64,000 bases of DNA, from the NCBI GenBank assembly GCA_905250075.1, contig CAJNOP010000002.1:8173565-8237564 (forward strand), in the 5' to 3' direction. Source of the DNA: Rotaria sp. Silwood1 (lineage: Eukaryota; Rotifera; Eurotatoria; Philodinida; Philodinidae). A model generated the notes under the pieces. It ran no database searches. It was not told the origin of the DNA and worked only from the letters and a program-made list of their open reading frames with translations. Of this stretch, positions 13,901 to 25,308 are shown one piece after another; the stretch's first letter is position 1; each line of letters opens with the position of its first letter. Made by a program: the position numbers and the translations under genes.

Positions 13901-15680
13901 TAAAAAAGAACGATTGATAGTGCTTAAATGGAACCGTTTCTATTTTTGAGCGAAATTGAATACTCTGGAGGTACGAAACCTTTCTTAGAATGGCCAACTC
14001 GAAAATTTGTGTAAAAGATGTTAATGGAATACATCTTCAAACAAAGATTGGTCAGCAGAAAACGATTCTTCATCGAATACAAGCAACTCTTTCAACATAT
14101 GATCTTCATACAAATGTTATATGTCTACATCTTAAGATAATGCATTCTAAAATCATATCTATTTTTGATATAAACTCTGTAACGAAACTTACCTATAGTA
14201 TATGTGATTCGCTTATAATGTTAATATTCGCAACAAAAATGATGTGTTCAGATAGAACTGAATAAGTTTCACAGAACACATCCATTTTGATTTAATATCT
14301 ACATCTATTTTCCAGAAATATTTTCTGACGAAATTCTCTCATTATCCGAATTTTGCATTCATTTTTGTTCATAATTAGACACATATTTGGAATTAGCGTC
14401 GAGTTCTGAACAAAATGCGCTATTTAGTCATTGAAACATTCAACCTTTATTTGTTTCGCGCCGAAAAGATCAAGAAACTTCTTTCGTTAGATCCAAGTGA
14501 AAAATACACTGTTTGATGCTGAACTGGATGCTGTTGATGAATATCTGCTTGCTTTTAACTGTTTTTCTTTCATTCTAATCTAAACTGAGATTTTTGGGGA
14601 AAGCATGCCATTATCTGAAAACTACTATTTTTAGTTTATTACTTGATGCGATTATGTAAGTTAAAAACTATACAATTTTTCTATACGGAGTTTATTTGTG
14701 TGCCGCTTCGTTTCGTAGTAGAATGCTAACCTCTTAGCTTCGCTAAAAAAGTATTCTATGTCTTCAAATTCTATCCTGGCTAGTAGTTTTGAAAACCTGA
14801 ACTCGAGCTAAAGGAAAATCAATGAAATCTTAATTGGTAGTTAAATCTACATGGTTTCTATCTATAATGAAAGTTTCAAATAATTTAATGTTGCCATGCA
14901 CTATAAATAGATGTTACAATGTAAAATAAATGAAATTCCATAACTGTTGACCAAACTGTATTATTAGTTTCTACTATTCTAACTGAAACAATTTCGTTCA
15001 TTAGAATATGATATCTCTTCTTGTCATCGTAAATATTGACAAAAAAAAATTAAATTTTTTAAGCATAAAATATACCCTAACGTTCGGTACATGTTTTGAT
15101 TTATTTCAGAATGTAGTTGGTATGAAAAACCATGCTTGAAGCAAAATCACTGAATTACGTAGTATGCGTGACGTGGGATTATTCTATGTTCAGATAAGAT
15201 AGTCAAATCCTATATGATAAACATGTACCATATCTTTTCTCATTGTTATCAATATCATTGAACCATCAAGGCTCCTATTACCCATATACATTTTAAACAT
15301 TAATGTCATGTAATTATCTTTCACACCTGTCTTTTTTCTTTCGTATGAATGAATAAATGTCGTTGGATGCAACCTATTGAATACCAAGCCACGTGGTCTG
15401 TCATCATTCGATTTGAAATATTGGTCCATAAGTATATGCATTTAAAATGAAGGTGTTCTTTTTTTTTTATTCTAATGTGGGGCACAAAATACTTATCCAA
15501 ATTGTATGTATGCATGTATTTGTCATTTATAGATAATATTTGATCATCATATGTTCTGTAATCAAATAGTAAAATATGTAACCAAGAAAGAAAAAAAAAG
15601 ACACTAAGCATCATTGTCGATAGAATAGATCACTTTTAAGTATTAAATATCGTCTTTAATCAAACAGTATACGATAAAGC
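10992..15680. other. Long gene-free interval
   Basis: About 4.7 kb with 3' UTR of the T-box gene at the left edge. Open frames such as 13990-14265 (91 codons) and several minus-strand frames are short, have no domain and look like chance. A small imperfect hairpin at 11595-11745 is listed separately. I recognise no RNA gene. Confidence 0.5.
11595..11745. repeat. Small imperfect inverted repeat (hairpin element)
   Basis: The sequence from 11599 to about 11645 (TTAAGACACTTAAAAAGGCA onward) recurs in reverse complement at about 11690-11738 (GCCTTTCTTAAGAGTCTTCA) with several mismatches, around a central T-rich part. It looks like an old miniature inverted-repeat element or chance palindrome. 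No target duplication is clear. Confidence 0.45.
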
Positions 15681-17934
15681 ATGGCACTGTTAAAATCAAT
15701 TTATCGTCTATCAATTCGTCACTATATCACTCTATGTTTTTTAGTCATTGTTTTTAGCATTGGTTTTAGTTTAACACTTTTTCGAAAATATGATGAAGAA
15801 AGCTTGATTGATTTGAGTGATTATGATGATAAAATTACTTTCTGGAGTAATGATTATCATATAAGGTAAAAGAAAATGATCAATTTGTCTCCTTTTTATT
15901 TTTAAAAATAATGTTTTGTTTCTAATTAGTCCCATACATGATGTTAAACAATTATTAATACCATTAGGTGTTCGTTTTATTGATAAAAGTCTATCAGGTT
16001 CATGTAGTTTAACAGATACATGTGCAAGAAATCTTCGTATATTAACATCACATAATGGAATGAATCCAAATAAAGCAATTCGAAAACAATTTTATGAGTA
16101 TTATAAAAATCATCCATTAATGAATCGTGTTGATGCATTTATTTGTTTCCATCCAGCAGCTATGTGTGAATTGTTTATGCCATTTAATCGTACAATTATT
16201 GTTATTGCATCAACACGTTATGAGCTTGGACGATTTTCAGCTGACGAATGGAATGAATGGAACAAGAATTTACGTATTATTGCTTCTGATCCTCAGTATG
16301 TTTTCGAAACTATAGAGAATATTTGATAAGAATGATTCATAATCTTTTGTTCTTTTGTAAGAGCAAATTTTTCTGACTGAAATCATAAATCATTATTGAT
16401 TGACTATAATATTTAGCATGACGTAGTAAAGCAATAAATATATAGTGACTATGTAATTATTTGTCTATTGATTAGTTCAAATGTAATTTGAAAGATTCAA
16501 GGATATTCTTTTTCTCAAATACATACCGTATCAGTTGTAGAAATATAAATTATTTTCAAGGAATAATAATTCGAACACTAGCAACATAGACAGGTGAAGG
16601 TTACTCTTATCTTTTTTCATGTCGCTTTTCTCCAAGTACTATTGAAAAAAAAATACGATTCGAACCGAAAAACGATAAAAGAAAAAAAATTTTGAAATCT
16701 TATTAAAATGAAAAAGAAATTTATAAATAACATACTAGTCAAAAACGTAAAAATTTAAAATTTCAAGTTCACTTGTCGATAATGAATATTATTTGAGATA
16801 TAACTTCTATTGAGGCTTTCTTCTAACCAAAACATCGTAATGAATCAAGCTGACTGTAGAATAGATAATCAGTCGATTAGAATTCGTAAAATCATCTTAT
16901 TTGTTACCAAAACTAGTGCGTCGACATTCAAGAACTTTGATATGAGAACAAATACATTAATTGTCAAAGTAATTTGACCAATAGACTCATTCATTTTTCT
17001 TAGATCTCATTATGAATAAGATCGAAAACTTCATTCATTCCGTATATGCTAGTTAATATGTTAGTGAATATTGTAAGTCTTAATTGTATTCATGTCTGGA
17101 TAGTTGAACTATTTGTTTACTCATCTCAAATTTAAATATGTCGTTTGCTTTTTCATTAGAAATGTCGTTGCTGGAAATAATTTGTATGATGCTGAATATA
17201 TACGATATTTTACTGGTATCAATGCAACTGTTTTACCCTCAATATGTAGTTATACGAAAGTTGTCTATCGACCAACAAAAAGAAATCGTGAATATATTTT
17301 TATTCCAACACATAAACATATTAATTTTAATGAACAATTTCTTAATGAATTAAAACTTTCAATAGAAAAATTTAATACATCAATAATTGTTAAGCCTTTA
17401 CGACAATTATATAAATTTTATCGTTATATAAATTTAGTTCGTCATCCAGCTATTATCTATTTACCATATCAAGTATCACTTATGAGTATATTTGAACAAT
17501 ATACTATGAATATTCCATTGTTTTTTCCATCAATTGATCTTTTAACTGAATGGCATTTAAAATATAATGTTGTGTTTGACCGAACATGGGATAAAGCTTT
17601 AACTGGCGTAGGTAAAAATTCTTCAACTATACCAAGTTATTATGTAAACTCCACTATTCCTGATCCAAATAATGAATATGATTATTCAGCAATTCGTTAT
17701 TGGTTAAAATTTGCTGACTTTTATCAATGGCCACATATAACTTATTTTAATTCAACAGACGATCTTACTTTAAAATTAATAAATACAAATTTAACATTTA
17801 TCAGTGAACAAATGTCCATATATAATAATCAAAAAAAACTTAAATTACTTGAACATTGGAAAACAATTCTAAATCGTATAACTACATCATCATTTTTTTT
17901 AAAGAAAAAAGAAATGAAAATAAAAAATAAATAA
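15681..17934 (+). CDS. Type II membrane protein, glycosyltransferase-like, family not recognised
   Basis: Three exons join in frame: 15681-15865, 15930-16295 and 17160-17934, giving 441 residues; intron 2 is 864 nt. A single hydrophobic segment at about residues 17-34 follows a short basic N-terminus, the layout of a Golgi type II anchor. The long remainder is soluble-looking with several N-x-S/T sites (for example NSTI, NSSTI, NLT) and fits a lumenal domain. Recognisable blocks are DAFICFHP in exon 2, AGNNLYDAEYIRYFTGI at the start of exon 3, and PFLFPS-like IPLFFPSIDLLTEW further on. The mix of a signal anchor and alternating short beta/alpha blocks suggests a glycosyltransferase-like fold, but I cannot name a family or see a DxD motif with certainty. 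The stop lies 16 bp from the stop of the convergent LRR gene. Confidence 0.82.
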
Positions 17935-17950
17935 ATAAAAATTTTTGTGT

Positions 17951-19719
17951 TTATACACTAAGTTCAGATATTGAAACAAGACATTTTGCTCGTTTATTCA
18001 TTTCACTAATAAACATATCATATGGCATAATTGTTTGTATTAAATAATTTTGTTCATCATTTCCTACAAAACGATTTAAAGAATATTCAATAGGAGATGC
18101 AATTTTCCATGAACGTAAACATTTATAATGTTCACCAATAAATGTTGCAGCAGCTAATTGTGTTGTTAAAGAATTTGGTCCACGTAAACTTAAACTTTTT
18201 AATGTTGTTAATCGTTGACAACAAGCTATTAATTCAAGATAATCATTTGATGAAAAACGATTATAATCAAGATCTAATACAACAAGACGAGTTTGTTTTA
18301 TTAAAACAATTAATAATTGACGCATAAAACGATTTAAACGATTTGTACCTAAATCTAAATGTAAAAATTGATGTCGCGTACTCATTTCACTTAAACTAAT
18401 TAAATCATTTTCATATAATGAACAAAAATCTAAATTTAATACATCTAATGAATGATCAATTGCATTAAGAATAAATTCTAAACGATTTGTTATTGGTGAA
18501 CCACTTAATGAAAGATGTTTTAAATGTTTTAATTGTGATAAAACATTACAAAATTGATCTAAATCTTCTTGATTAAGACGAAAATCAATAAAATTACATG
18601 ATAAATCTAATGTATGTAATTGTGTTAAACTTGGTAAACGTGGTAGAAAATATTTTAGATTTTGTCGTGTTAATACATTATATGGAATACGAAGTGTTTG
18701 AACAAACTAAATTTATATTTGTTATACAAAAATAAAAATAAAAATAAGAAATTTATCAATGAAAAACTTACTCGTTTGTCAACATGATCAAGAAAACTAC
18801 TAACAAGTGCTAAACCAATACAACGCATATCAATTGTACATATGTGTAATTGAATATTGGGAGTTGTTGAACGAAGAGCAGATAGAAGTTCAACATAAGT
18901 ACGATAATCTTGAATTATACAATCAAAACGAATTATAATTGTATCATCAGGATATGAACTTGATTTAATAAGATCATCACTATTGTCATTTCCACTTATT
19001 GAATGATTGTCTGAAAGCATATATCAGAAATTAAAATTCTAGTTTTTATTCAACTTTAATTTACCTGCACAATCATTCTTATTGTCATCGTTAGTTTTAG
19101 AATCTGATGATAATTGATGATGCTGTTGATTATAAATATCAATTAATTGATTACGTCTTGATTCTTTTTCTGCTAAACGACAATGTGTAGCAATATAACG
19201 AATAATCAATTCCACAACAGGAAAATTTGTTACATCAAGTATTCGTATATTTGATAATTTTTTTTGTGTTATTTGTTGTTGTTGTCGTATTGTATCAATA
19301 AAACGAGGAATTATAATAACAGAATATTTAATAGCCTGTTTAGTTCTTTGTAATGCTGTTTTTTCACATAATAACATTTTTAATGATGTTAATTTTTCAT
19401 CAACAAAATTTTCTAAACGAAATACTCTATATGGCCATCGTGATATAAGAATATTAATACATGTATCATCTTGTGTATAATGTAATGCTGCACGAAATAA
19501 TTGATTAAATAATTCTTTTGGTATTGTTTCACATGCTTGCTCAGTTAAAGACTCATTACGTACAACTATTGAACAACATAAATCAGTAAGCCTTGATATA
19601 CGTGGTTGAGTTACACATTTTTCTTCATCATCATTATAATTTATTCGAAAACTAGCACCATTACGAAAGAATAAATATGAAAAATCAGATGGAAAAGAGT
19701 TAGCTTCTTCTTGAGACAT
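17951..19719 (-). CDS. LRRC14/PRAME-family leucine-rich repeat protein
   Basis: Three exons read on the minus strand: 19719-19065, 19010-18772 and 18706-17951, joining in frame to 549 residues. Near residues 60-110 the segment IPKELFNQLFRAAL, followed by LISRWPYRVFRLENF, matches the PRAME/LRRC14 N-terminal pattern (LP-x-ELF-PPLF...W-P-F-x-x-LPLG). Exon 3 consists of leucine-rich repeats, such as LHTLDLSCNFID, LKHLSLSGSPIT, LHLDLGTNRL and LVVLDLDYNRF. LRRC14/PRAME proteins act as substrate receptors of cullin-2 ubiquitin ligases or as signalling adaptors; the role here is by analogy. Vertebrate LRRC14 is about 490 residues, so this one is slightly longer. It starts 206 bp from the divergent ZDHHC6 gene, so the two may share a promoter region. 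Confidence 0.88.
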
Positions 19720-19925
19720 TAACTTTCAAGAATAATAAATATCAACTTCAAGGAAAAAACAACAGTCAAGCTTTTTTTCTCATTCGTCCAATGAGAATGG
19801 AGAGAGGACAATGATTGAAACTAATGGCTGCTGAAAAAAGAAAAAGTCTTGTTTGTAACAACCTTTTTTCTGTGTTTATACTAAATAAACAAATTTAAAA
19901 AAATCTTTACTTCTGTTTATTCTAG
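19720..19925. promoter_or_regulatory. Short divergent intergenic region between the LRR gene and ZDHHC6
   Basis: The two start codons face away from each other across 206 bp, so this stretch must hold the 5' ends of both genes, or a shared promoter. No specific factor site can be supported. It ends in a pyrimidine tract plus TCTAG directly abutting the ZDHHC6 ATG, which looks like a splice acceptor. Confidence 0.5.
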
Positions 19926-22430
19926 ATGTGCTTTGGCACGAGCTCTGGAAAACTAAGTCAATTGGCACATTATGGTCCTTTTGGTGCCATCTCTCTGATA
20001 ATGTGGATGTATGAAAAATTTTTATTTGTGATATCTAATTGCGCGTGTTTTTTTTTATGTAGAACTATTAGTGCTTTTCATTGTCTTACTCAATGGTTTC
20101 CGCCAGATAGTACAGATATATTAAGTGTGATTAATTTTCTTATTTTTTGGATATGGCCTGTTGTGATCTTTTACAATTATTTTCGTGCTGTTTTTGTTGG
20201 TCCTGGTATGTATTGTTGTATATCACAAAAAAAAGAGTTTCTTTGAAGTAATATTTTCTATTTATTTATAATAGGATTTGTACCAAAGGGATGGAGACCA
20301 GCAAACGTTGAACACGAAAAATATTTACAATATTGTAAGATTTCATTTGATTAAAAAATACAATTCAATGTTTCATAATAATTTTTTATATAGGTGATGT
20401 ATGTGAAGGTTTCAAAGCTCCACGTGCACATCATTGTAAAAAATGTGGTCGATGTGTTATGAAACTTGATCATCATGTGAGTTAATAGTTTTTAAAAAAA
20501 AAAAGAGTAACTAGCGCATTTTCCCATTCTTTTGATATTCCTCTAGTAAATAGACTAATGATATAGATAAAAACTTGACGATTTTATTGCAGAAGAAAGA
20601 ATTTTTGGATTTGCAATGGTAAAATGTTTAGAGGCAAACTTCCATACCAGAGGTCTCAATGGATTGAACTGGACCGAAGAAAGCCGACTGAAGGTTTTTT
20701 TCTTTAAAACTAATTTAGTCGTGAGGCATTCATCTAATTACATTAGATAAACTTCAAGCACATGATTGAACATGCATGGTTCGAGTATCAGTAGTTGATG
20801 CATAAAAAGCCTTTGGTAACATATTTGACGATTTGCAAAACTTTTCAATATAAAGATGTGTTTACATTTACATTTCTAATAACAGCATATGTCAATGGTT
20901 GATGTTTCAAAAGAAATTTGATCCATTCATATGTATTCTATTTTGTATGTGATAATGAATCAGCATTGGCTGTTGAAGAAAGATGTGTTAACAAAAAATT
21001 AGCGATTTGAAAAATAGAATTAGAAAAAACAATTGTTAGTGAATGAGGAGAGTTAAGCAAAGACATTTTTTTTTAATATAAAGAATTTTTTCATCGTTTT
21101 CTTTGCTTCACTGTTCCTTGCAAAAATGTATTAGTCAATAGAAGGTTAACATTTATGCTCTCATCGTAATATTGAATAGTCTTAGTAGAGTCTATTGAGA
21201 TCTATATTTCACGTTTCATTCATTTGTTAGAATATGTTTTAATCATTATATTAGATGCATTAATGAATAGGAGCGTTGAATAAAAACCTAAACTGGAGTT
21301 TTTAATTAAAAATAAGAACCAACTGAAATTCATATATGTATATATGTTTTAGTGTCCATGGATAAATACATGTACTGGTCATTTTAATCATGCAAATTTT
21401 TGTTGGTTTATGTTCTATGCTATACTTGGTTGTACACATGCATTATTAATGCTTTGTCCATGTATATATAGAGCACTATTTGCTCAATATTATATTTATG
21501 CACGTATAAAAAATGTTCCAATTATTTATTTTACATTTGTTGGTTTAATATCATGTATACTTTCCATTGGTCTTGCCCTTGGTGTTATATTTGCTGTTAG
21601 TTGATATATCATATTCTTTTGTTCTTTATTGATTATTATAAAAAAAAATTTATCTTTAGGTTGGATTTTTATTAATTGTTCAATTACGAAGTATTTGTCG
21701 TAATGAAACAGGTATTGAAGGTTGGATATTACGTAAAGCACGTGATCGCAATTATCGCCGTACAAAAGCATTTATTTTTCCATATGATCTTGGTTTTAAA
21801 GAAAATTTTCGTCAAGTATTTAATTGGAGAGAATCATACAATGTTATTGGCGATGGTTTAGTATGGCCTATACGTGATGGGTCAGATGAATATGCATTAA
21901 CACGTGAACAAATTGAACAAAAAAAAGAAAAACGTCAACGTACTGTTCGTTATGAAGTTGTTCAATCATATAAAGGTGCATTTATAACATTACGTTATGG
22001 TATATGTACATGTATATGTATTCCTTGTTCGGATGAAACTCGTATGCCTGTTGAAAAAGGTGATTATGTTCTTGTAACACGTTGGGAAAGATATTGGCTA
22101 TATGGTGAACGTATTATTGCTAATGAAACAAATAAAAATAATGATACAAAAAATCGTCGTCGTCGTCGTCCTCGTGGATGGTTTCCACGTTGTTGTGTAT
22201 ATGAAGCATTTCGAATGGAAGATTTATGGTCAGGAAAAATTGAACCCGATAGTGATGTTGTACGTGCTCAACTAGCTAATTTTGCTCCTGAAGGTTATGA
22301 TGATGATAATGAAGAAGAACATGTTGAGCATCATATAGAAAGTCAATCAGATGATACAACATCAACATCATCATCATCATCGCAATCATCAAAAGTATTA
22401 AAACAAAGAAAAATTCGTAAAGAAGATTAA
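19926..22430 (+). CDS. ZDHHC6: Palmitoyltransferase ZDHHC6 (DHHC-CRD plus SH3 domain)
   Basis: Six exons join in frame: 19926-20008, 20063-20205, 20275-20334, 20394-20476, 21353-21595, 21660-22430, giving 460 residues. The cysteine-rich domain follows [41 protein letters not shown]. The active site D121-H122-H123-C124 is split by intron 4 (876 nt), which falls directly before the catalytic cysteine. Four membrane segments surround it. The conserved block FPYDLG...WRES...[11 protein letters not shown] and a C-terminal SH3-like part ([32 protein letters not shown]) are specific to ZDHHC6. The enzyme S-acylates ER proteins such as calnexin. The C-terminus adds an acidic and Ser-rich tail ending RKED, reminiscent of the dibasic ER-retrieval end of vertebrate ZDHHC6. 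The ATG directly follows TTCTAG, so the mRNA may be trans-spliced or have a 5' UTR intron. Confidence 0.96.
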
Positions 22431-25308
22431 TTTAAAGTATGTTTAATGATTTCCAAAATCAATCATCAAAGAAAACAAGTATGTAGAAATTTTTCTTGAT
22501 ATCTTTTCGATGTTTCGCTTTAAAGAAAAAACCGCCTATAGATATTTTCTTCGAATGAATTTATGTATACGCTGCGTCGAATTCCTATTGCGAAATACAT
22601 TGAAATATTATATTCAAACTCCGTATCGCTTATTCTTATAACTTGATTAAGAAATTTCGTGATTTGATTTCTGAATTAGTATTTGCTTACGATCGAATAA
22701 TTTAGCTTTAAAATAATTGGGATACGAATGCATCTTCACACTTTTAACCCTATAATAAACTTCTAATAGATGAAAATTCATGTTTTCTTCTTTTCGAAAA
22801 AATCTACAACGTTGATAAAATTTAAGTGTTTTATGTCAATGATCATTTTTTTAGAAATCTCGATTCTCAGCTGACATATATTGTAAGTAAGATATTAACA
22901 AATAAAACTTCTCGTTATCGATATTTCATGATTACTACTTTGAAGTAGCTTTGCTATCAGATATAGAAAATTTGTGATATTAGAAATGCGATCGCCTCTT
23001 CTGTTACATGGTACAACGTGCTTCGGCAAACAAAATAAACTTCTATTGGAAAGATTTTGATCAATATCGAACCTATAACGTGAACACCTTGATAAAAAAA
23101 ATATTCACTCATTTTTCGGTCACTAAAATATCACTGATTAGAGTTGCAAACAAAATAGTTCGTTGTATCACATTTTGTTTCTGGGGTAATACTAAGTTTG
23201 TGTCTTGGAACAGCTTCAATTCAATACTACTGAACTCTGAACAAAATGAAATATTACACGAAGAAAAATCTCATCTATGGTTTTCCACTAAAGAACTAGT
23301 TTTTATAGGGATTGATGAGTAATGAGCATGTGAATGATCATGAACAAAAACATGAAGGTAATTGGTATGGGTATCAATCAAAATGAAGAGAAGACTAACA
23401 CTCATCCCTATTTATATTCATCGACCATTGAATAGAAGTCTTATTTACGTTCCTTTTTTTTGCGTAGTTAAATTTTTGATGCAGAACGTTCTCGTGCTCA
23501 ATTTTTTCTTCATGCTTAAGTGTCCGTGCTCAGCGTTCCAGTTTCCTGTGTAATATAAAATAGAAAAGTAAATAAGACACTTCGTAGAGCAAATGTTATT
23601 CTGCAAAACTAAATCATAAAAAACTATTTAGCGTTTTTGAATTTCATCAGTTTCAATAGAAATAGAAAATGGACCCAAGTAGTATTTCGTCAAATCTCTA
23701 TTTTGAAACAAGATTATCCTAGAAGGACATTCTAAGCACATGTTCAGAAAGAGTTAAAATTTTTGATTCTAACGAGATAAGATCGGTAACAAATCCAGGT
23801 CGTTTTCAATGATACTTTGTCTATATGTTGGGGACATTACTCTAAAAAAGATCCTAAGAAAGTATAAGCTGATGAGACCAAGCAGCAGAATTCCAATCTG
23901 GTATCTTGCTCGAATGTAGTTCTCGCGATCATTGGAACACTCGAAATATTATGCTGTAAAAAATGCTTTTCTTTTGGAGATATTGATTCTTAAAAACTTA
24001 CCTCATAAAATTCAGAAAGATAAACGTATTTTTTAACAATTCAACATTCACGACAAGACAACATTTCTTCTTTTTTTCATTGAAACATTTAGAGTGTTCC
24101 AATGACCACGGGAACTACATTTAAGCAAAACTTCTGCCTGAAATTCCGTTGTTCGATTTTTCTTTACAAGCTATTTACTAGGTGGCTTTCAAAAGAAGTC
24201 TCATCAATCTAAACCATCTTAGGATTTTTCGCAGAATTATGTCTCCAAAACATAGACAAATAACTATCAATGAAAACAGCATGAATACGTTAGAGACTTT
24301 TCCTTGTCAATACTTTCAGCTTCAACCAATTGTCTTTAAGTGACTGAAAAATGAGTGTATATCTTGCGGCAAAACTTTCGCGCCATAAATTAATAATATG
24401 AATATCAACTTTTGAGCGTGTTTGTTGTTAATCATTGAAATTATAACGATGATGTTTTTCGGATATTTCGTTACTTCACAAAAGTTTAAACTTTAAATAA
24501 TTATTAATCGAGCTTTTATTCTTATCGTGTATGCACATGAAGTCTGATAAAGCAAGTGAAAAATAATAAATAACTTTGATTTTCTATTTATTTATCAATA
24601 TTTTGGATATATAATAAATCGAATACATTTTTTATCATTATCTTCTAGCTTGCACATCCTTCGCTTTCGCGTTTCGTTACCAAATGCGCACGTCTTTTCG
24701 TTTCTTCTTGTCTTTGATCTATAATTTTACTTCGTATGCGATCTATGCCTGAACGATGACGAACACACAATATGACGAAATATCGTGCGCCGAAACCATT
24801 TATTTATTTAAAAAAATTATCATTAATCTTCTATTTTTACAGAACACTCAAATGTGTGTCTGTAATGTTTTCTCTTCTTGTTCTTTTTTCTTTGTTTTTT
24901 TATTGTTTTAAAACCATAAACACATATAGTGTGAAAAAAAAACCTTCGTTTCCTTTTTTTTTCTCTTATTCATGTTTTTCCATTTCTTCTAATTGTTTTT
25001 TTTTGTTTGTTTCTTTTCATATTGTGATCTATGATCGATACGTTCCACTGTTTGCCAACTGTTTATACAATGGACAGTTGACATTGTTACTATCTATGTG
25101 TGTGTACGTACATCATCTCTTATGTAGCAAAAAAATCCTAAAGGTCAAGGTGCTTGATTGCGTTAAAATTTGTTTTATCTTATTCAATTTAACTTTGTTT
25201 TTTGCTTCTGTAAATCGATTTTCTCTTGTTATAGTAAGATTATAATTTCACTAATTGGGTTTTTTTCTTTTTTTTTTATTTGCATAATTCTAGATACAAA
25301 CAATAACA
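22431..25308. other. Gene-free interval with one long diverged inverted repeat
   Basis: Open frames at 23008-23322 and 24772-25245 lack domains, and the second is pyrimidine-rich low complexity. The one clear structure is the inverted repeat at about 23755-24335, listed separately. The end, with a T-rich tract and TTCTAG at 25288-25293, leads into the RRM gene. Confidence 0.5.
23755..24335. repeat. Long imperfect inverted repeat (MITE-like palindrome)
   Basis: Reading inward, GTCTATATGTTGGGGACAT, GATCCTAAG...GATGAGAC and TGTAGTTCTCGCGATCATTG near 23818-23940 recur as reverse complements near 24100-24265 (for example CAATGACCACGGGAACTACA and GTCTCATCAATCTAAACCAT). Arms are about 190-210 nt with many mismatches and indels around a spacer of about 150 nt. 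There is no coding frame. This is the form of an old non-autonomous DNA element. Ends and target duplication are not resolved. Confidence 0.75.

Noticed and set aside
13990..14265. 91-codon plus-strand frame
   Set aside because: No recognisable domain, splice partners or codon bias; length is compatible with chance.
23008..23322. 104-codon plus-strand frame in the interval after ZDHHC6
   Set aside because: No domain and no neighbouring exons; probably chance.
24772..25245. 157-codon plus-strand frame before the RRM gene
   Set aside because: Almost entirely Phe/Ser/Leu from pyrimidine tracts; more likely 5' flank of the RRM gene.
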